Assembly (NCBI GenBank): GCA_009746045.1
Contig: RPFO01000164.1
Coordinates: 724,712 to 788,711 of the forward strand
DNA: 64,000 bases
Direction of reading: 5' to 3'
Source of the DNA: Mesostigma viride
Lineage: Eukaryota; Streptophyta; Mesostigmatophyceae; Mesostigmatales; Mesostigmataceae
Of the stretch, positions 37,501 through 47,938 are shown piece by piece. Position 1 is the first letter of the stretch. Each line of letters starts with the position of its first letter. The position numbers were made by a program, and so were the translations under genes. Under the pieces are notes generated by a model. It worked only from the letters and a program-made list of their open reading frames with translations, was not told the origin of the DNA and ran no database searches.

Positions 37501-39833
37501 ACCCTGCGGCCCATGATTCAGAGGGAAGCACCGGCGTTACCTGGTCTCTCGCTGCAGGGCTTTATGCCGGCACATCTTAGTGGGGCCCCGAGGGTAAATG
37601 GTTCTTGCGGTTTCTTTATACGACCCGTCGATGACGAGCTGAGTGAGACAGCAGAGCCTTATCTTTTCGATTATATCGAAATCTGGCAGTTCTGTCCGAA
37701 GTTTGACAATGCGGATTCGTCATCATTCAGTCGCGTCGGCGTCGATGATATCTCCGGGTATAATGCCACCATCTGCAGCACCAATCAGAACTTGGCTTGC
37801 TTTGCGCAGCCCGGAAGTGCCACCCGGCTGGCCCCCCATCACATTGGCATGATGACCAGAGCGACATATCGCAGCTACGCGGATTATGACGTACTGGTGG
37901 CCATATTCCCCATCAACATGGGCGAGGGCGTGGTAAGACCTGTTCGGCAGGACGAGCATGGGAAACTGATGAACTTTATTGGGACAACACTCTTAGGGGC
38001 TTGTCCACCAGCTGGTATGCACAGCTGGTAGAGGTTATGCTGAGTGTACGTTAGTCAACCTAACCAATGCTTGCCTGCGTAGGTAAGTTTCTGCAGCCTT
38101 GCTCCGCATTGTCGGTCCCTTGTGGCTTCGAATGTGTTGGCTCAGTGCAAGATTATCCTCTTGCACTGAGGATAACCTGGCACAATTACGAGGAAGCGTT
38201 TTTTTTGCTATAATAATCTGACGTTCTTGCGTCAGGGACTTTCCATGGCTTTATGAATGCGTTGTGTTTGCGTTTGTTGTATGGCCACGGGCATCGCTGT
38301 AGTATCAGCGTATTCGCTAAACATTAGAACAAAGCTAGGCCGTCTGTCTGCTAAGCTTTTCCTCGGCAGACTGTGTTTGCTTGGTACCTCGCTCATGCAG
38401 GGGGGGCTCATGTGGGTAGAGCTGCGAGGATTATTGGGCGATTCGTTGGCACCTGGTTCCTGGTTTACTTTTCGCTATGGCAAGGCTGCCTGGGACGGCA
38501 GGAACCGTTGGCTGGGGAGTGTGGCCATGGATCGAGTGGGCTATGTCGCGCTTGGGTACTCATCGGTGGATGCCGGCAGGGGGGTCTACCCAAGCCTCTA
38601 CTACAGGGGGGGCAACGAATATTCTGACCCTGAAGTGCTCTTGGTGAATGGCACGACAGCTTCCAGCATGTCCTTCTTCGGTGGGCGGTCTGCCATGGGA
38701 GTTGACCCTGTGGATGGCTGCAGTTTCTATTTCCTGGGGCCCCTGGTGACGCAGAGCTCTGCACCTACAACCTATATTGGGCAAATGCACTTCCCGCGCT
38801 GCAAAGGCAAGTAATTGTTCATCGATGCGCCAATCAATTTGTTTTTGTTTCATGTATGTCTTGTGGGTAGATGCATTTAGCAAACAGTGCTGGCGCAATG
38901 CATACTAACCAAAGTTGTTGCACCGGAGTTGTTTGGTCGGTAACCAAGTTCTGCTACCACCCATGTGTGTCAACATTTTGGGTATAGAAGTTCTATATCT
39001 ATAGCTTTCTACCAGCATGGTACATGGTGAGTAATCCACCAAATCTGATTGCAAAGTATCCCACATGGCTAGAGGCCCCTGTCCCTGTTGCCGGTTGGCT
39101 GTGCCACCACCAGTGCGAATGCGCTCTGTGAGGTATAGAGATGTTCGTTGCACGGATGCGACACCTGAGCCTGACACAGGTTATCTTTTCCTATCTCTAT
39201 CCAGGATTAGCCTGGGGCCAAGTACCTGCGTGCATTGCCTACTAGGCATCAGTAACGCGAAAAGTTAGGGAAGGGGGGAAGGCAATGTTTCGATCAGACT
39301 CACAAGCAGTGTTCACATTGACCGCACATACAGGTGTGATCCAGTTGGAAGCGACCACTAACATGAGCATCTGTTTCCATGTGGGTGGGTATGCCTAGGG
39401 CTGGGCACTCTTGTTACGCGACTCTCCATGCTATGTGGCATGCGAGACTCGATTGGCTGAGCTCAGGGGCAACTGTCAGTGGGATCCGGCACTTTCTGTT
39501 CATGCACGCCCTTTATATATGCACGCCCTTCTTGTCATTCTCTTCAACAAGTCAGCTGCATGGTTGGCGCTACACGGTTGGCTTCGGCCCGTTGCTTGTG
39601 ACCCACGTGTGATGAACATTTCATGCCTTTTGGTCGATCCTTGTATCTTTTATGGGTACGGTTTCCTAACAGACACGGCGGAATGCCTCCACGACAAAGA
39701 CTGTAACGACGGCTCCGTATGCACCCGTGACATATGCCGTGATGGGAAGTGCCTTAGCATGATGGACCAATTTTATTGTGGTTATGGACAGTACTGCAAC
39801 ACGATATCTGGTTCTTGTGAGGCTGCTACCTGA
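31539..39833 (+). CDS. Leishmanolysin-type (M8) metalloprotease with large ectodomain
   Basis: Six exons (31539-32262, 33199-34419, 35196-35630, 36995-37932, 38401-38806, 39673-39833) give 3885 bases, 1294 residues. Signal peptide at 1-20 (RGVVAACLLFLGASLSDS). The propeptide region has PCIHDAVL, as in leishmanolysins. The zinc site is HELVH (256-260), with the distant third His in SSHWEARLW (343) and a Met-turn in NTELMMGT. Cys-rich EGF-like modules follow (to about 648), then a Pro-rich linker and a domain resembling bacterial pre-peptidase C folds (exon 3), a propeller-like region (exons 4-5, with RNRWLGSVAMDRVGYVALGY), and a short Cys-rich tail. No C-terminal membrane anchor is evident. 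Junctions are phase 1 except intron 4 (phase 0). Intron 5 requires a GC donor (AAAG/GCAAGT). Likely a secreted or wall/matrix-processing protease; substrate unknown. Confidence 0.88.
35740..36175 (+). repeat. Poly-G tract in intron 3 of the M8 gene
   Basis: About 400 bases of G runs broken by single A or C (GGGGGAGG, GGGGCAGG). It lies on the coding strand, so the pre-mRNA would carry many potential G-quadruplexes. Exact length in the assembly is doubtful because such tracts sequence poorly. Confidence 0.9.
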
Positions 39834-39899
39834 GCCGCAGTGTTTATATGCTATCAGTTCAGGCAATCTATCGTGTTCCATCTCCACAGGGTTATGGGT

Positions 39900-42800
39900 G
39901 AACCCTGGGCATTAATTAGTATTTACACGTAGACTGCGTCACGTGAGCGTATGTCCTCAGTGGGATGGAAATGGGATGGAATGGATGATGCTAGCTATCT
40001 AATTTCTAGTTACAGGGTTGCGGGATCGAGCCGCGGCCCGAATCACTATGAATGCCATACTGGGTCACAAGCGGAGCCCCCACCGACTTGGAAGTGGTGT
40101 CCTTCATAATCCTCTGCCACCTAGCTTTACGTGTAATCTGACGGCCATTATACTCTCCCAATCCCGCCTTCATGAGTTGTCTATGGAGGCAACCCCATGC
40201 CTTGACGCAAAGCTTTGGAGTACTACTGTAAGAGCCTTAACATTTCCAATCCGTGAAAGCAGGTTTGGGGCCCACTTCCGTGAAGCATCCGCCACGCGTT
40301 TGCCAACGCAAGGTCATTTTTCACTGATAGCAGCAAAAGGTAACTTTTTTGGCGGAAACATACAATATACATACTGGAATACATGGTGGTGCAGGTGCAC
40401 CTCAGTTATGCACCCTGAGTAGGTGGCAGTTTACACCCACCACCTGCAGGTTGTCGCCTAGAATGTATTAAAAACCATATGCCCCTTCTCAGGGATATCA
40501 ATTTAATTAATTAATTAATAGACACGTGACTGCGTCACGTGAGCATAAGGCCTCACGCGCATGTGCGCCCATAATGGCCCCCATGGATGATCAATGCCTT
40601 CAGTGTTTAGCTACGCCATGCCTACAATGGGACCTCCCATGGATGTTGCATTAACCCGTGTTTTTTTACAACGCGATACATCGCGTTGTAGGGTTAGAAC
40701 GCGATGTATCGCGTTGTAATCTGACACGTGGCAAACCTATTAAACATGCGATTTTTGGTCTGAAACTTTCAAGATAGGTCAGAAACATCTCATAGAATTC
40801 AAGAAAAAATCCTGGTATTTTTGGTATTTTTTTTGTGACAGCTGCAAACAAATATGTACCACTGAATTAATCAGGCATTTTCGCGGGACGAAGGTGAAGA
40901 CGACGGCGATGGCGGCAGGTAGATCTCGCCAGTTTTCGCGCGAATTTCAGTGGCTGTTGGGTAGCACGACCATGATGATGCGTTCAAAGGTTGATAATTA
41001 GGTTTCTACGAGTTTGTTGAGGTACTGGGGCAAAGGAAACGTAGTTTTTTCCAGTTTCTCACCCAACTTTCATGCGGAAACCCTGGAAACCGGCATACAT
41101 ATTATTACGTCAAGACTCGGGTCTGCTGCGGCACCATGCTTGGTATTTCCACGGTGTTTCGACTTCTTAACACATGTTTATTCATTCCGAACGCCCGGAC
41201 TCTCGGCTAAACCGAGATTTGTGCAGACTTTTATTGGGTAGCTCCGGGCATGATGGTGCCTGCAAATAGCGCAAGGCGTGACCGTGGCTATTGCTACGGT
41301 ATGCTGTATTTTCCTGGAAATGGCCTCTGCCACCGGCTCAATAGTGCTTGCAGGCGTAAGTATATCGTGTTTCTGCCTAGTTTCTGCCAGTTTTCCACTT
41401 ATTTTTACCGACGTCTGCCCAGCCTCTCTAAGACCGCCATCCCTATCGACGTTGCTTGCATGTCAGCCATAGCAGGTTGCAGTTGTGCAGTATATAGGTG
41501 CTGTATACGTCGTCAAGCCGTGAATATATCGTGAGGATTGGATGTTGATGGTTTATACTGCATTGATTGTGCAAGAAGATCAGCTAGGTGCCCACAATCA
41601 TGGTGTATAATCATGTGTTGTTAGCATCTTGCCACCATTTGCTAGCATGCATTCCAGCGTCATCTTTGCCTGCATGTAAGCTCATGGATCACTCAACCTA
41701 TCCAAGCCTTGCATTACACGTGCCTCTTTCTTTCAGTATTGCACGCGTTATGGAATGAAAACCTAGCACCTCCGTTCCCACGAGGCATGTGCTCAACACG
41801 TTGTGAGAGTGGATGATGCTTTGGCTATGGCTGCCTGATTCAGTCATATTAGGTCATCCAGTCATGATGTTTGATGCATGTATGATGCTGTATAACTTAT
41901 ACAACACCTATTTTCAACGTTTTGACCCTCCAAGCTCACTATGGCCCCGTTTATGGGGCTCGTGTCGTTGCGTAATGTTGTGAAGGGCTCTCATTTTTCC
42001 CACTGCGTTGTACTGCGTTGTACTTGTGATGCTAATGAAAAATAGCTCCAGTGGCCCAATGGGCCTGAGTTTTGTTTCACAGAGCCTGCATATGTTGCCC
42101 ATAGCTCGTGCAAGAAGCCAGATTTTTTTCATGAACCATTTGTGAATAAGCACATGACTTGTGACCTAGGGTCAAGAAATCGCGGTCATGGTCAGACCCC
42201 CCTGTATTCAAACCAGTGTATCTCTCTAATGAATAAGCATTTTGTAGGTCTGAGTAGCTCAAAAAATCCTTTGATTTATGGGCTTTCAGGAAAGTATATA
42301 CATGACCATGAAAAAAAAAATTTCCTTAGGTGCTATACGCGTTCTAAAAAAAGCTTACAACGCGATATATCGCGTTCTAATTAAAAAAACACGGGTTAAG
42401 CATTTAGCCATGCTATGCCTAAGCAGGGAGCTACTCTCTGCTGAGATGCCATGTGTACACCAGCTATAGCATAGCCACATACCTTCCACCCCATATGTCA
42501 TGCAGGCCTTCTAGGCCCTCTCCTCAAGCCGCCTTGTGTGCTTGTGCTTGTGTAGGAGGCATGAACCATCATGGCGGTGCAGGTGCGCCTTGTGCACCCA
42601 GAGCAGGTGATAGTTGTACATCCTACGTACACAGGTTGTCGCCCTGATTGTATTACAAACCCATAGATGCCCCTTTCTCAGGGCTATGTGTTACATATGC
42701 TCCCCACGGAGCTATGATTTTTATTAATTAATTAATTAATAATTAAGGCCTCAGTGGGAGGGGAATTCATGGGATGGAATGGATGGTGTAAGCTATCTAG

Positions 42801-42930
42801 GTCCTAGTTGTAAACAGTGTTGTGGGCACCACGGCCCGAATCACTATGAATGCCATACGTACGCGGTCACACGCGGAGCCCCCACAGACTGGGGGTTGGT
42901 CTCCTTCATCACCACTTGCCAGATCTATAT
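39900..42930. repeat. Repeat family R, copy 2, with internal direct repeat and nested insertion
   Basis: Blocks homologous to 20280-20990 occur here. The segment at about 39952-40130 (CTCAGTGGGATGG... through CGGCCCGAATCACTATGAAT, GCGGAGCCCCCAC) is repeated at about 42750-42925. Both copies follow a TTAA run, and the first also follows ACTGCGTCACGTGAGC. The 40655-42395 interval is a separate insertion. There is no coding sequence except possible hydrophobic open frames within the insertion. Confidence 0.65.
40655..42395. mobile_element. piggyBac-like non-autonomous element (TTAA target)
   Basis: Flanked on both sides by TTAA (40651-40654 and 42396-42399). Terminal inverted repeats begin CCCGTGTTTTTTT at both ends. 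Subterminal palindromes AACGCGATRYATCGCGTT occur twice inside the left end and once inside the right end. TTAA duplication and 5'-CCC ends are diagnostic of the piggyBac superfamily. A related repeat at about 20656 (GATGCATTAACAATTCAGG) represents an unoccupied site. The 1741-bp interior shows no transposase and no DDD motif I can recognise, so it would depend on a transposase elsewhere. Confidence 0.82.
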
Positions 42931-42999
42931 GCAAACGTTCTAAGCATGGCTGCCATAGCGGCAGTGACTACCAGTGGATACAAGCTAGGGCTCATTAGC

Positions 43000-44400
43000 T
43001 AGTCTAGCCCGCGGGGGGCGTCCACATCTTGTGGTTGATCATCAGGTCCCCGCCCCTCCAGTACACCTTGGGCTTCTGGGGGTCCTGCTTGTGGCGGAGC
43101 CGGGTACTCCGGCCACAGGTCGCGTCGCTGCTGCTGCTGAGCGGGGCTAAGGTCGTCGTCCAGCGTCCAGGTGAGGTCGTGCAACCGCTTGCGACGATCT
43201 AGAGGAACCGCTGCTTGTCCTCACGGGAGGGGAAGGTGAGCAGAACTGGTGGGGGAGCGGCCTTGTCCCGTGAGTGGGGAAGGCGGTGACACCCACGCAG
43301 TTTTACCTCACCGGTACCAGGCCCATGAGGGTAAGGAGCTGGTCCTTACTAGCTCGTCGGCAAGGGAGGTTGACGTTTCACCTGCTGGATTCTGGGGGAA
43401 ACGACGCAGCACCACTCGGCACTCGCGGCGAGCGCGGTCGGTGGCCTCCCGTTGGTTGGCCTGGCGGCGGTCCTCCAGTTCCTGGACTGCTTCGTGGCGA
43501 TGGCGTCCGTGGTTGAGGCGGCGGTCGCTGACCGCAGCAGGTCCGCATAGGAGAGCGGCGGGAGGTCGCCAGCATCCAGCCCGGGCGGGGGTGGCTGGGA
43601 TGCGATGGTGGCCGTCTGCTCCGCTATCTTTGGGACCTGTGAGGCCAGGGCCTTGGTGTGAGCGGTGATGGCTCCAAGCTTCTTCATGAGCACGCCGCAC
43701 TTGCAGTCCATGCACCTGGTTGAGGCGAGAGACAAGTGCGGCGTGCGTCTCAGATGCCTGTGCCGCGGTGTGCAGCGCCGTGAACTGGGATTGGAGCTTG
43801 TGGACGACCTTGGTTTCCACATTGGAGACCCGGGCTTCCATGTACCGTGTTGAGCGTCGTGTTCAGCGAGGTCAGGCTCTTCTCGGCCAACGGCCAGGTC
43901 ACGTGCTCCTCCAGCACTGCGCGGATGTCATCCTTGCAGAGGAAGCCGATGTGGCTGTCGGCCGCGCACTGCAGGCTGGGCTGGGGCGCGGATCTTGGCG
44001 GCGATTTTGTCCAGGGGTAGCTGGAAGAAGCTGCACAAGATAGCGAGGCGGTGGTCTCCCCTGTTAAAGAACCTCTCCAGGTTCTCGTCGGGGATGGGCC
44101 CTGCATGTGGTCCCATGAAGCTTGCGTTCCTGTGCTAAGAAACGCAAGTGCTATGTCGGCGCATTCTTCTGTGGTCAGCTGCAGCCAGTTGCTGAAAGAA
44201 ATGCGGTCGTAAGCTGGTAGGTACTGTCGCCATTTGTGTTCGTGGCAGGGCCTTCTTAGGCTCGGGCGAGGCGCTTGGCGATGGGTTTGCTGGCGATGGA
44301 TTTGCGAGCCCAGGCGGCTGGGCAAGGACGATGCCGGCGAGTGGGTTGGGCTGGGAGCCGGAAAGCTCCTTTTCCAAGCCCCGTTTCGCTTTGGTCGTTG
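43000..44400 (-). pseudogene. LINE ORF1 relic, frameshifted
   Basis: Reading the minus strand across frames gives an N-terminal region with a coiled-coil-like stretch, LSYADLLRSATAA, QELEDRRQANQREATDRARR, then VVLRRFPQ and GETSTSLADELV, then FPSREDKQRF, and a C-terminus with TWTLDDDLSPAQQQQRRDLW followed in another frame by KVYWRGGDLMINHKMW. This order (coil, SxADLL, RNA-binding-like segment, Trp-rich end) is that of ORF1 proteins of algal LINEs. The frame breaks at least three times. The same family starts again on the plus strand at 63.6 kb. Confidence 0.6.
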
Positions 44401-44439
44401 ACCATAGCTTGTCATGTGCGTGACTTTGGCAATACTGCG

Positions 44440-44816
44440 TTTCAGCCGTAACCGATTATACTGGCGTGTGCGTCTCAAAAAGGCGCATCGAATGCAAGTG
44501 GTCTGACCGAAGTTGGGGCTCAGACGCAATAGATCTGAACTCCGTCGTCAGCCATACCGCCGTCAGCCATATTCGTACCTAGAAGATATTAGCGGATGCG
44601 TCTTGAAAAAACGCATCTGATGCAAATAGTCAGACTAATGTGGGGTTCAGACGCTAAAGTTCTGAGCTCCGCCTGTCGCGTCTGCGTGCCACAATCTCCG
44701 GCGCCACCATGGCGGCTGGCCACTCAGCTTAATTTGGTAAAACCCAAGTGAGCTGAGCTGACGTGCCTGCCTTAACTGCATGCCCTGTGGGGTGGGCGAG
44801 GACCTGTCCCATGATT
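44440..44816. repeat. Tandem 190-bp-spaced duplication and 140-bp direct repeat copy 1
   Basis: Two diverged copies of GCGTCT..AAAAA..CGCATC.GATGCAA with TCAGACGC..TAG.TCTGA.CTCCG lie at about 44467-44553 and 44599-44672. Immediately after them, 44677-44816 (GTCGCGTCTGCGTGCCACAA to GACCTGTCCCATGATT) is repeated with near-identity at 46073-46212. Confidence 0.75.
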
Positions 44817-46072
44817 AATGAAAAGAGGGCTCTCAGCCGAGGACAAGGAACTGTCCCTCGTGCCTGATGACCACCTTCTTGATCCCCTTGTGTACCGTCG
44901 CGTGCCGCGTTTGAATATCCTTGCTGGGGCGTTAGCTAGACGCTCCAACTACTCTAATTGCGACAATATGATGGTGCAAGAGGATGCTTTTGCCTCCCCT
45001 GCTATAGAACAATGCTTTCACAACACACACTTTGCACAGTCTGATGATGAAGCCGCACATGCGGAATTTATTGAGAAAGTTAATACAATTACAACACGTT
45101 GATAGTCTCAATATCGATGCACTCCATGCTCACGAGCCCGCAGTTAGGCAGCGCTCCATGACATGCTACCGGCCTTGCTCCCAAGGAAAGGGAGAAACAC
45201 GAAGGCCACTAACGAGAGACTCGAAGAGACTACACGCTGCGTGAGAGTCCTCTTCGACTATGAACCAAACCATTCGTCATGCCACACGCATGACACACGC
45301 CACACTTGTCAGTCCAGCCAGGAATGCCAAAACTATCTTGCTGCCTGAACCATGCAAATAGAAACCGCATTCCAGTTGCCGTCCTGGCTTTCTACCACAC
45401 ATGCCAACAAAAGCAGGAAGGCATCCCGACAAATCTAAATTGCTACCCTGTTGCCGATCTCATCTCCTAGAGGCTCCGGCATTTCTGTCCCTGGGAATGT
45501 CCGGCATTGAGTCACGTCCACCAAGGTCGAAGCATAATATCCTTCAGACAATCTGCACGTTCACACCTTGCGTGTGAGTGGCCCAGCAAACATTGCGTCT
45601 AATCGTTCCTTTCTAGAAGAAATCCCTTTGTAGGGCTGCCAGCGATTTCGCATTCATTCCAGCGATCTGGCTCCGCACCGCAAATTGTCCTTTTCCATTT
45701 TCTGTCCAGTCCTCATAACGTTGACCCGCTATTCTACACCACAAAGACACCTGGCCTGTCAATAGCCTCGGCGCTGTTGAAGTCCAGCAGTCCAGCTTCA
45801 GCTCCAGCTGTCCACTAACACGCGTATGATCCTCTCGACGCTGCGCACTTGTGCTGCCGTCCGCTCAAGTCAGTGCTGCGCGCCCAGCTGTGCCTGGCCC
45901 GGCGCGCGTGCACGTACACTTTCGTCCGCTCTTATGCTGCAAGTGCTAGTGTCCCCCCCGGTCACTAGCCTTTGTCGAAAATGCGTAGAAAACAAATTCC
46001 TTGCGCACGTCACCGGTCTTGTGCATAGTGGGCGCCGCCCGGATGACATAGCTCGCCGTCCGTGACAGCTGT
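44817..46072. other. Sequence between 140-bp direct repeats, possible LTR interior
   Basis: No recognised protein. One plus-strand open frame of 94 codons (44818-45102, begins MKRGLSAEDKELSLVPDD) starts right after repeat copy 1. The second repeat copy abuts, on the minus strand, a purine run AGCGAGGGGGGGAA directly downstream of the gypsy coding region, where a polypurine tract and LTR start are expected; so 44677-46212 may be LTR-derived. Confidence 0.4.
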
Positions 46073-46212
46073 CGCGTCTGCGTGCCACAATCTCCGGCGC
46101 CACCATGGCGGCTGGCCACTCAGCTTAATTTGGTAAAACCCAAGTGAGCTGAGCTGACGTGCCTGCCTTAACTGCATGCCCTGTGGGGTGGGCGAGGACC
46201 TGTCCCATGATT
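46073..46212. repeat. 140-bp direct repeat, copy 2
   Basis: Nearly identical to 44677-44816, same orientation, 1396 bases apart. Its right edge meets the gypsy polypurine-like tract, so it may be the start of the gypsy 3' LTR on the minus strand. Confidence 0.75.
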
Positions 46213-47220
46213 CCCCCCCTCGCTGGCGACCGGCCCCATCACGAAGACAGCGATCGTACCAAGACAAGGGCAGCGGTGACCGCAGTCAAGCTGCGGGAGG
46301 TAAACTGCGCAGCGGTGCACACTGGACAAAACCAATCCCCCTCCGGAATGCTGGTGACCACTGGCTGCAAGCACTGCATGTGCCAACCACAGTTACACTG
46401 ATCACACAATAACATGGACTCCGCCTGATCGACCCGGTGACAAACCTGACACTGGGCGTCCTTGACTCGGCGAGACGTGTGCGGTTGGAGGTCGTGGACC
46501 AAATTGGGCAGCGAGCAGGGACTGAGATTGCTGAGGTTGTCAGTCGTACGGCTCCCGTCGGCGCCCTCCAAAATTGCCACTCCCGATGGTTTGATAGCCA
46601 CAATGCGCAAAATGGTGGGCCCCGCCTCCACATCCAAAGTGTGCTTCAGCTGAGTGCGCAGGAAACATACTGCCCTGGCCTAAACCGCAGCTGGCGAGCC
46701 ATGTATGTGCCCCCCCGGCGCTGAGCGTAGCGCAGGGAATCCCTGTGATGAGCAATGAACAAGTTGTTCATCGCGATGGGCATGACCTTCTTAAAAGTCT
46801 CTGCCCTGGCCAGCACCTCAACAAAAAATTGCTGAGCGTTGTCGAAGGCCATGGGTTCGGGGTGCGCAACCTGTGCCTCCGTAGGCAAAAGAGGATTACG
46901 CCCGAACAGAAGGAAATACGGGGAGAAGGTAGCGAGAGACTCCCGGGGAGACATGCGATAAACCATGGCAATCCATGCCAACTCGCGATCCCACCTGGCC
47001 GACTCCGGCACCTGCATGCAGGCTCCACTTGCGCAGCGCCTGCTTGACGGTCTGCACCAATCTCTCAGCCAAACCATTGGCCTGAGGATGCTCCCGAGAA
47101 GTGCGACGGTGATCAATAAGACATCCATCTAGCAACTCCTGGAACTCACCCCTGAACTCACCACCCTGGTCCGTGACTACCTCCGCGGGAGCCCCAAACC
47201 TGGTGATGATGTCTAGCTGC
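46213..47220 (-). pseudogene. Ty3/gypsy integrase C-terminal half with PHD finger
   Basis: On the minus strand the integrase core resumes at TRFGAPAEVVTDQGGEF (second catalytic Asp), continues through REHPQANGLAERLVQTVKQ (catalytic Glu region), then frameshifts into YRMSPRESLATFSPYFLLFG and the C-terminal region. A further frameshift leads to an SH3-like tail (TLDVEAGPTILRIVAIKPSG) and then a complete PHD finger, CQVCHRVDQAESMLLCDQC through WHMQC to GDWFCPVC (Cys4-His-Cys3). Chromoviruses carry a chromodomain in this position; here a PHD finger could serve to target histone tails (inference). At least two frameshifts show it is inactive. The N-terminal half lies at 61.6-63.3 kb, beyond the inserted unit. 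Confidence 0.85.
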
Positions 47221-47938
47221 GGGTGGTTTTACCGGATTAGGATACATTTTTTTGTCTAGGATACATTTGATGCACTGTGCAGTTTTCAGATGTGTTTGTG
47301 GGGGTTGATTGCGCCTAGCATGCATTTTATTGAAGCAATGAGTTTCCCAAGATATACATTATATAAACTAAGACAATTGACCCATTAACGCAATGAGACA
47401 ACATATGCCAATTGAACGCTGCCCGCAACTTTATTCCAAGCTCATTATTATATGATTCCAAGACCATAACTCTTCCAAGACCGTACATCTTCAAGATATA
47501 GCACTACAGACACCCACGCGGCTTCCGCGGTCATCACGCTCCTCCTCCAAGACAACTCAACCTTACAGGACGTTGGGCCATCATACGTCCGGAATAATTG
47601 TGTCACTTATTACATAACCAAACTTTTTGAGGGATCGCCATGGTTGCATGCATGGTTTCAACACATGCGCCCTGCACTCATGTGCATCAAAGGTGTTGCG
47701 TAGTGCCAACTCAGTGTCAAAGAAATGATTCAATAATATTTCCCGTATGGCCATGAAGGCCCACATGAGTTAAACATGGCCGAGAGTGATTGCATCATCC
47801 TTCTTGGCGACATCGGTCTTGACGACGTCGATGGGGAAGACGGCAGCACCTGCATGTGAACAAAAGAATCCATGAACTGTGGCATCCAAAGGCAACAACA
47901 TATTAGCATCCCATTGAACACGAAGCCACGCTGACCCG
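47221..47938. other. Left subterminal region of the 14.4-kb unit
   Basis: AT-rich with no confident gene. A possible terminal exon on the minus strand (about 47776-47853) follows a TTTTGTTCACATGCAG acceptor and reads AAVFPIDVVKTDVAKKDDAI to a stop; I do not recognise it. Confidence 0.35.

Noticed and set aside
44735..44750. GGTAAAACCC near 44738 and 46133 as termini of the large unit
   Set aside because: Only ten bases are shared; the rest of the 29-bp terminus is absent.
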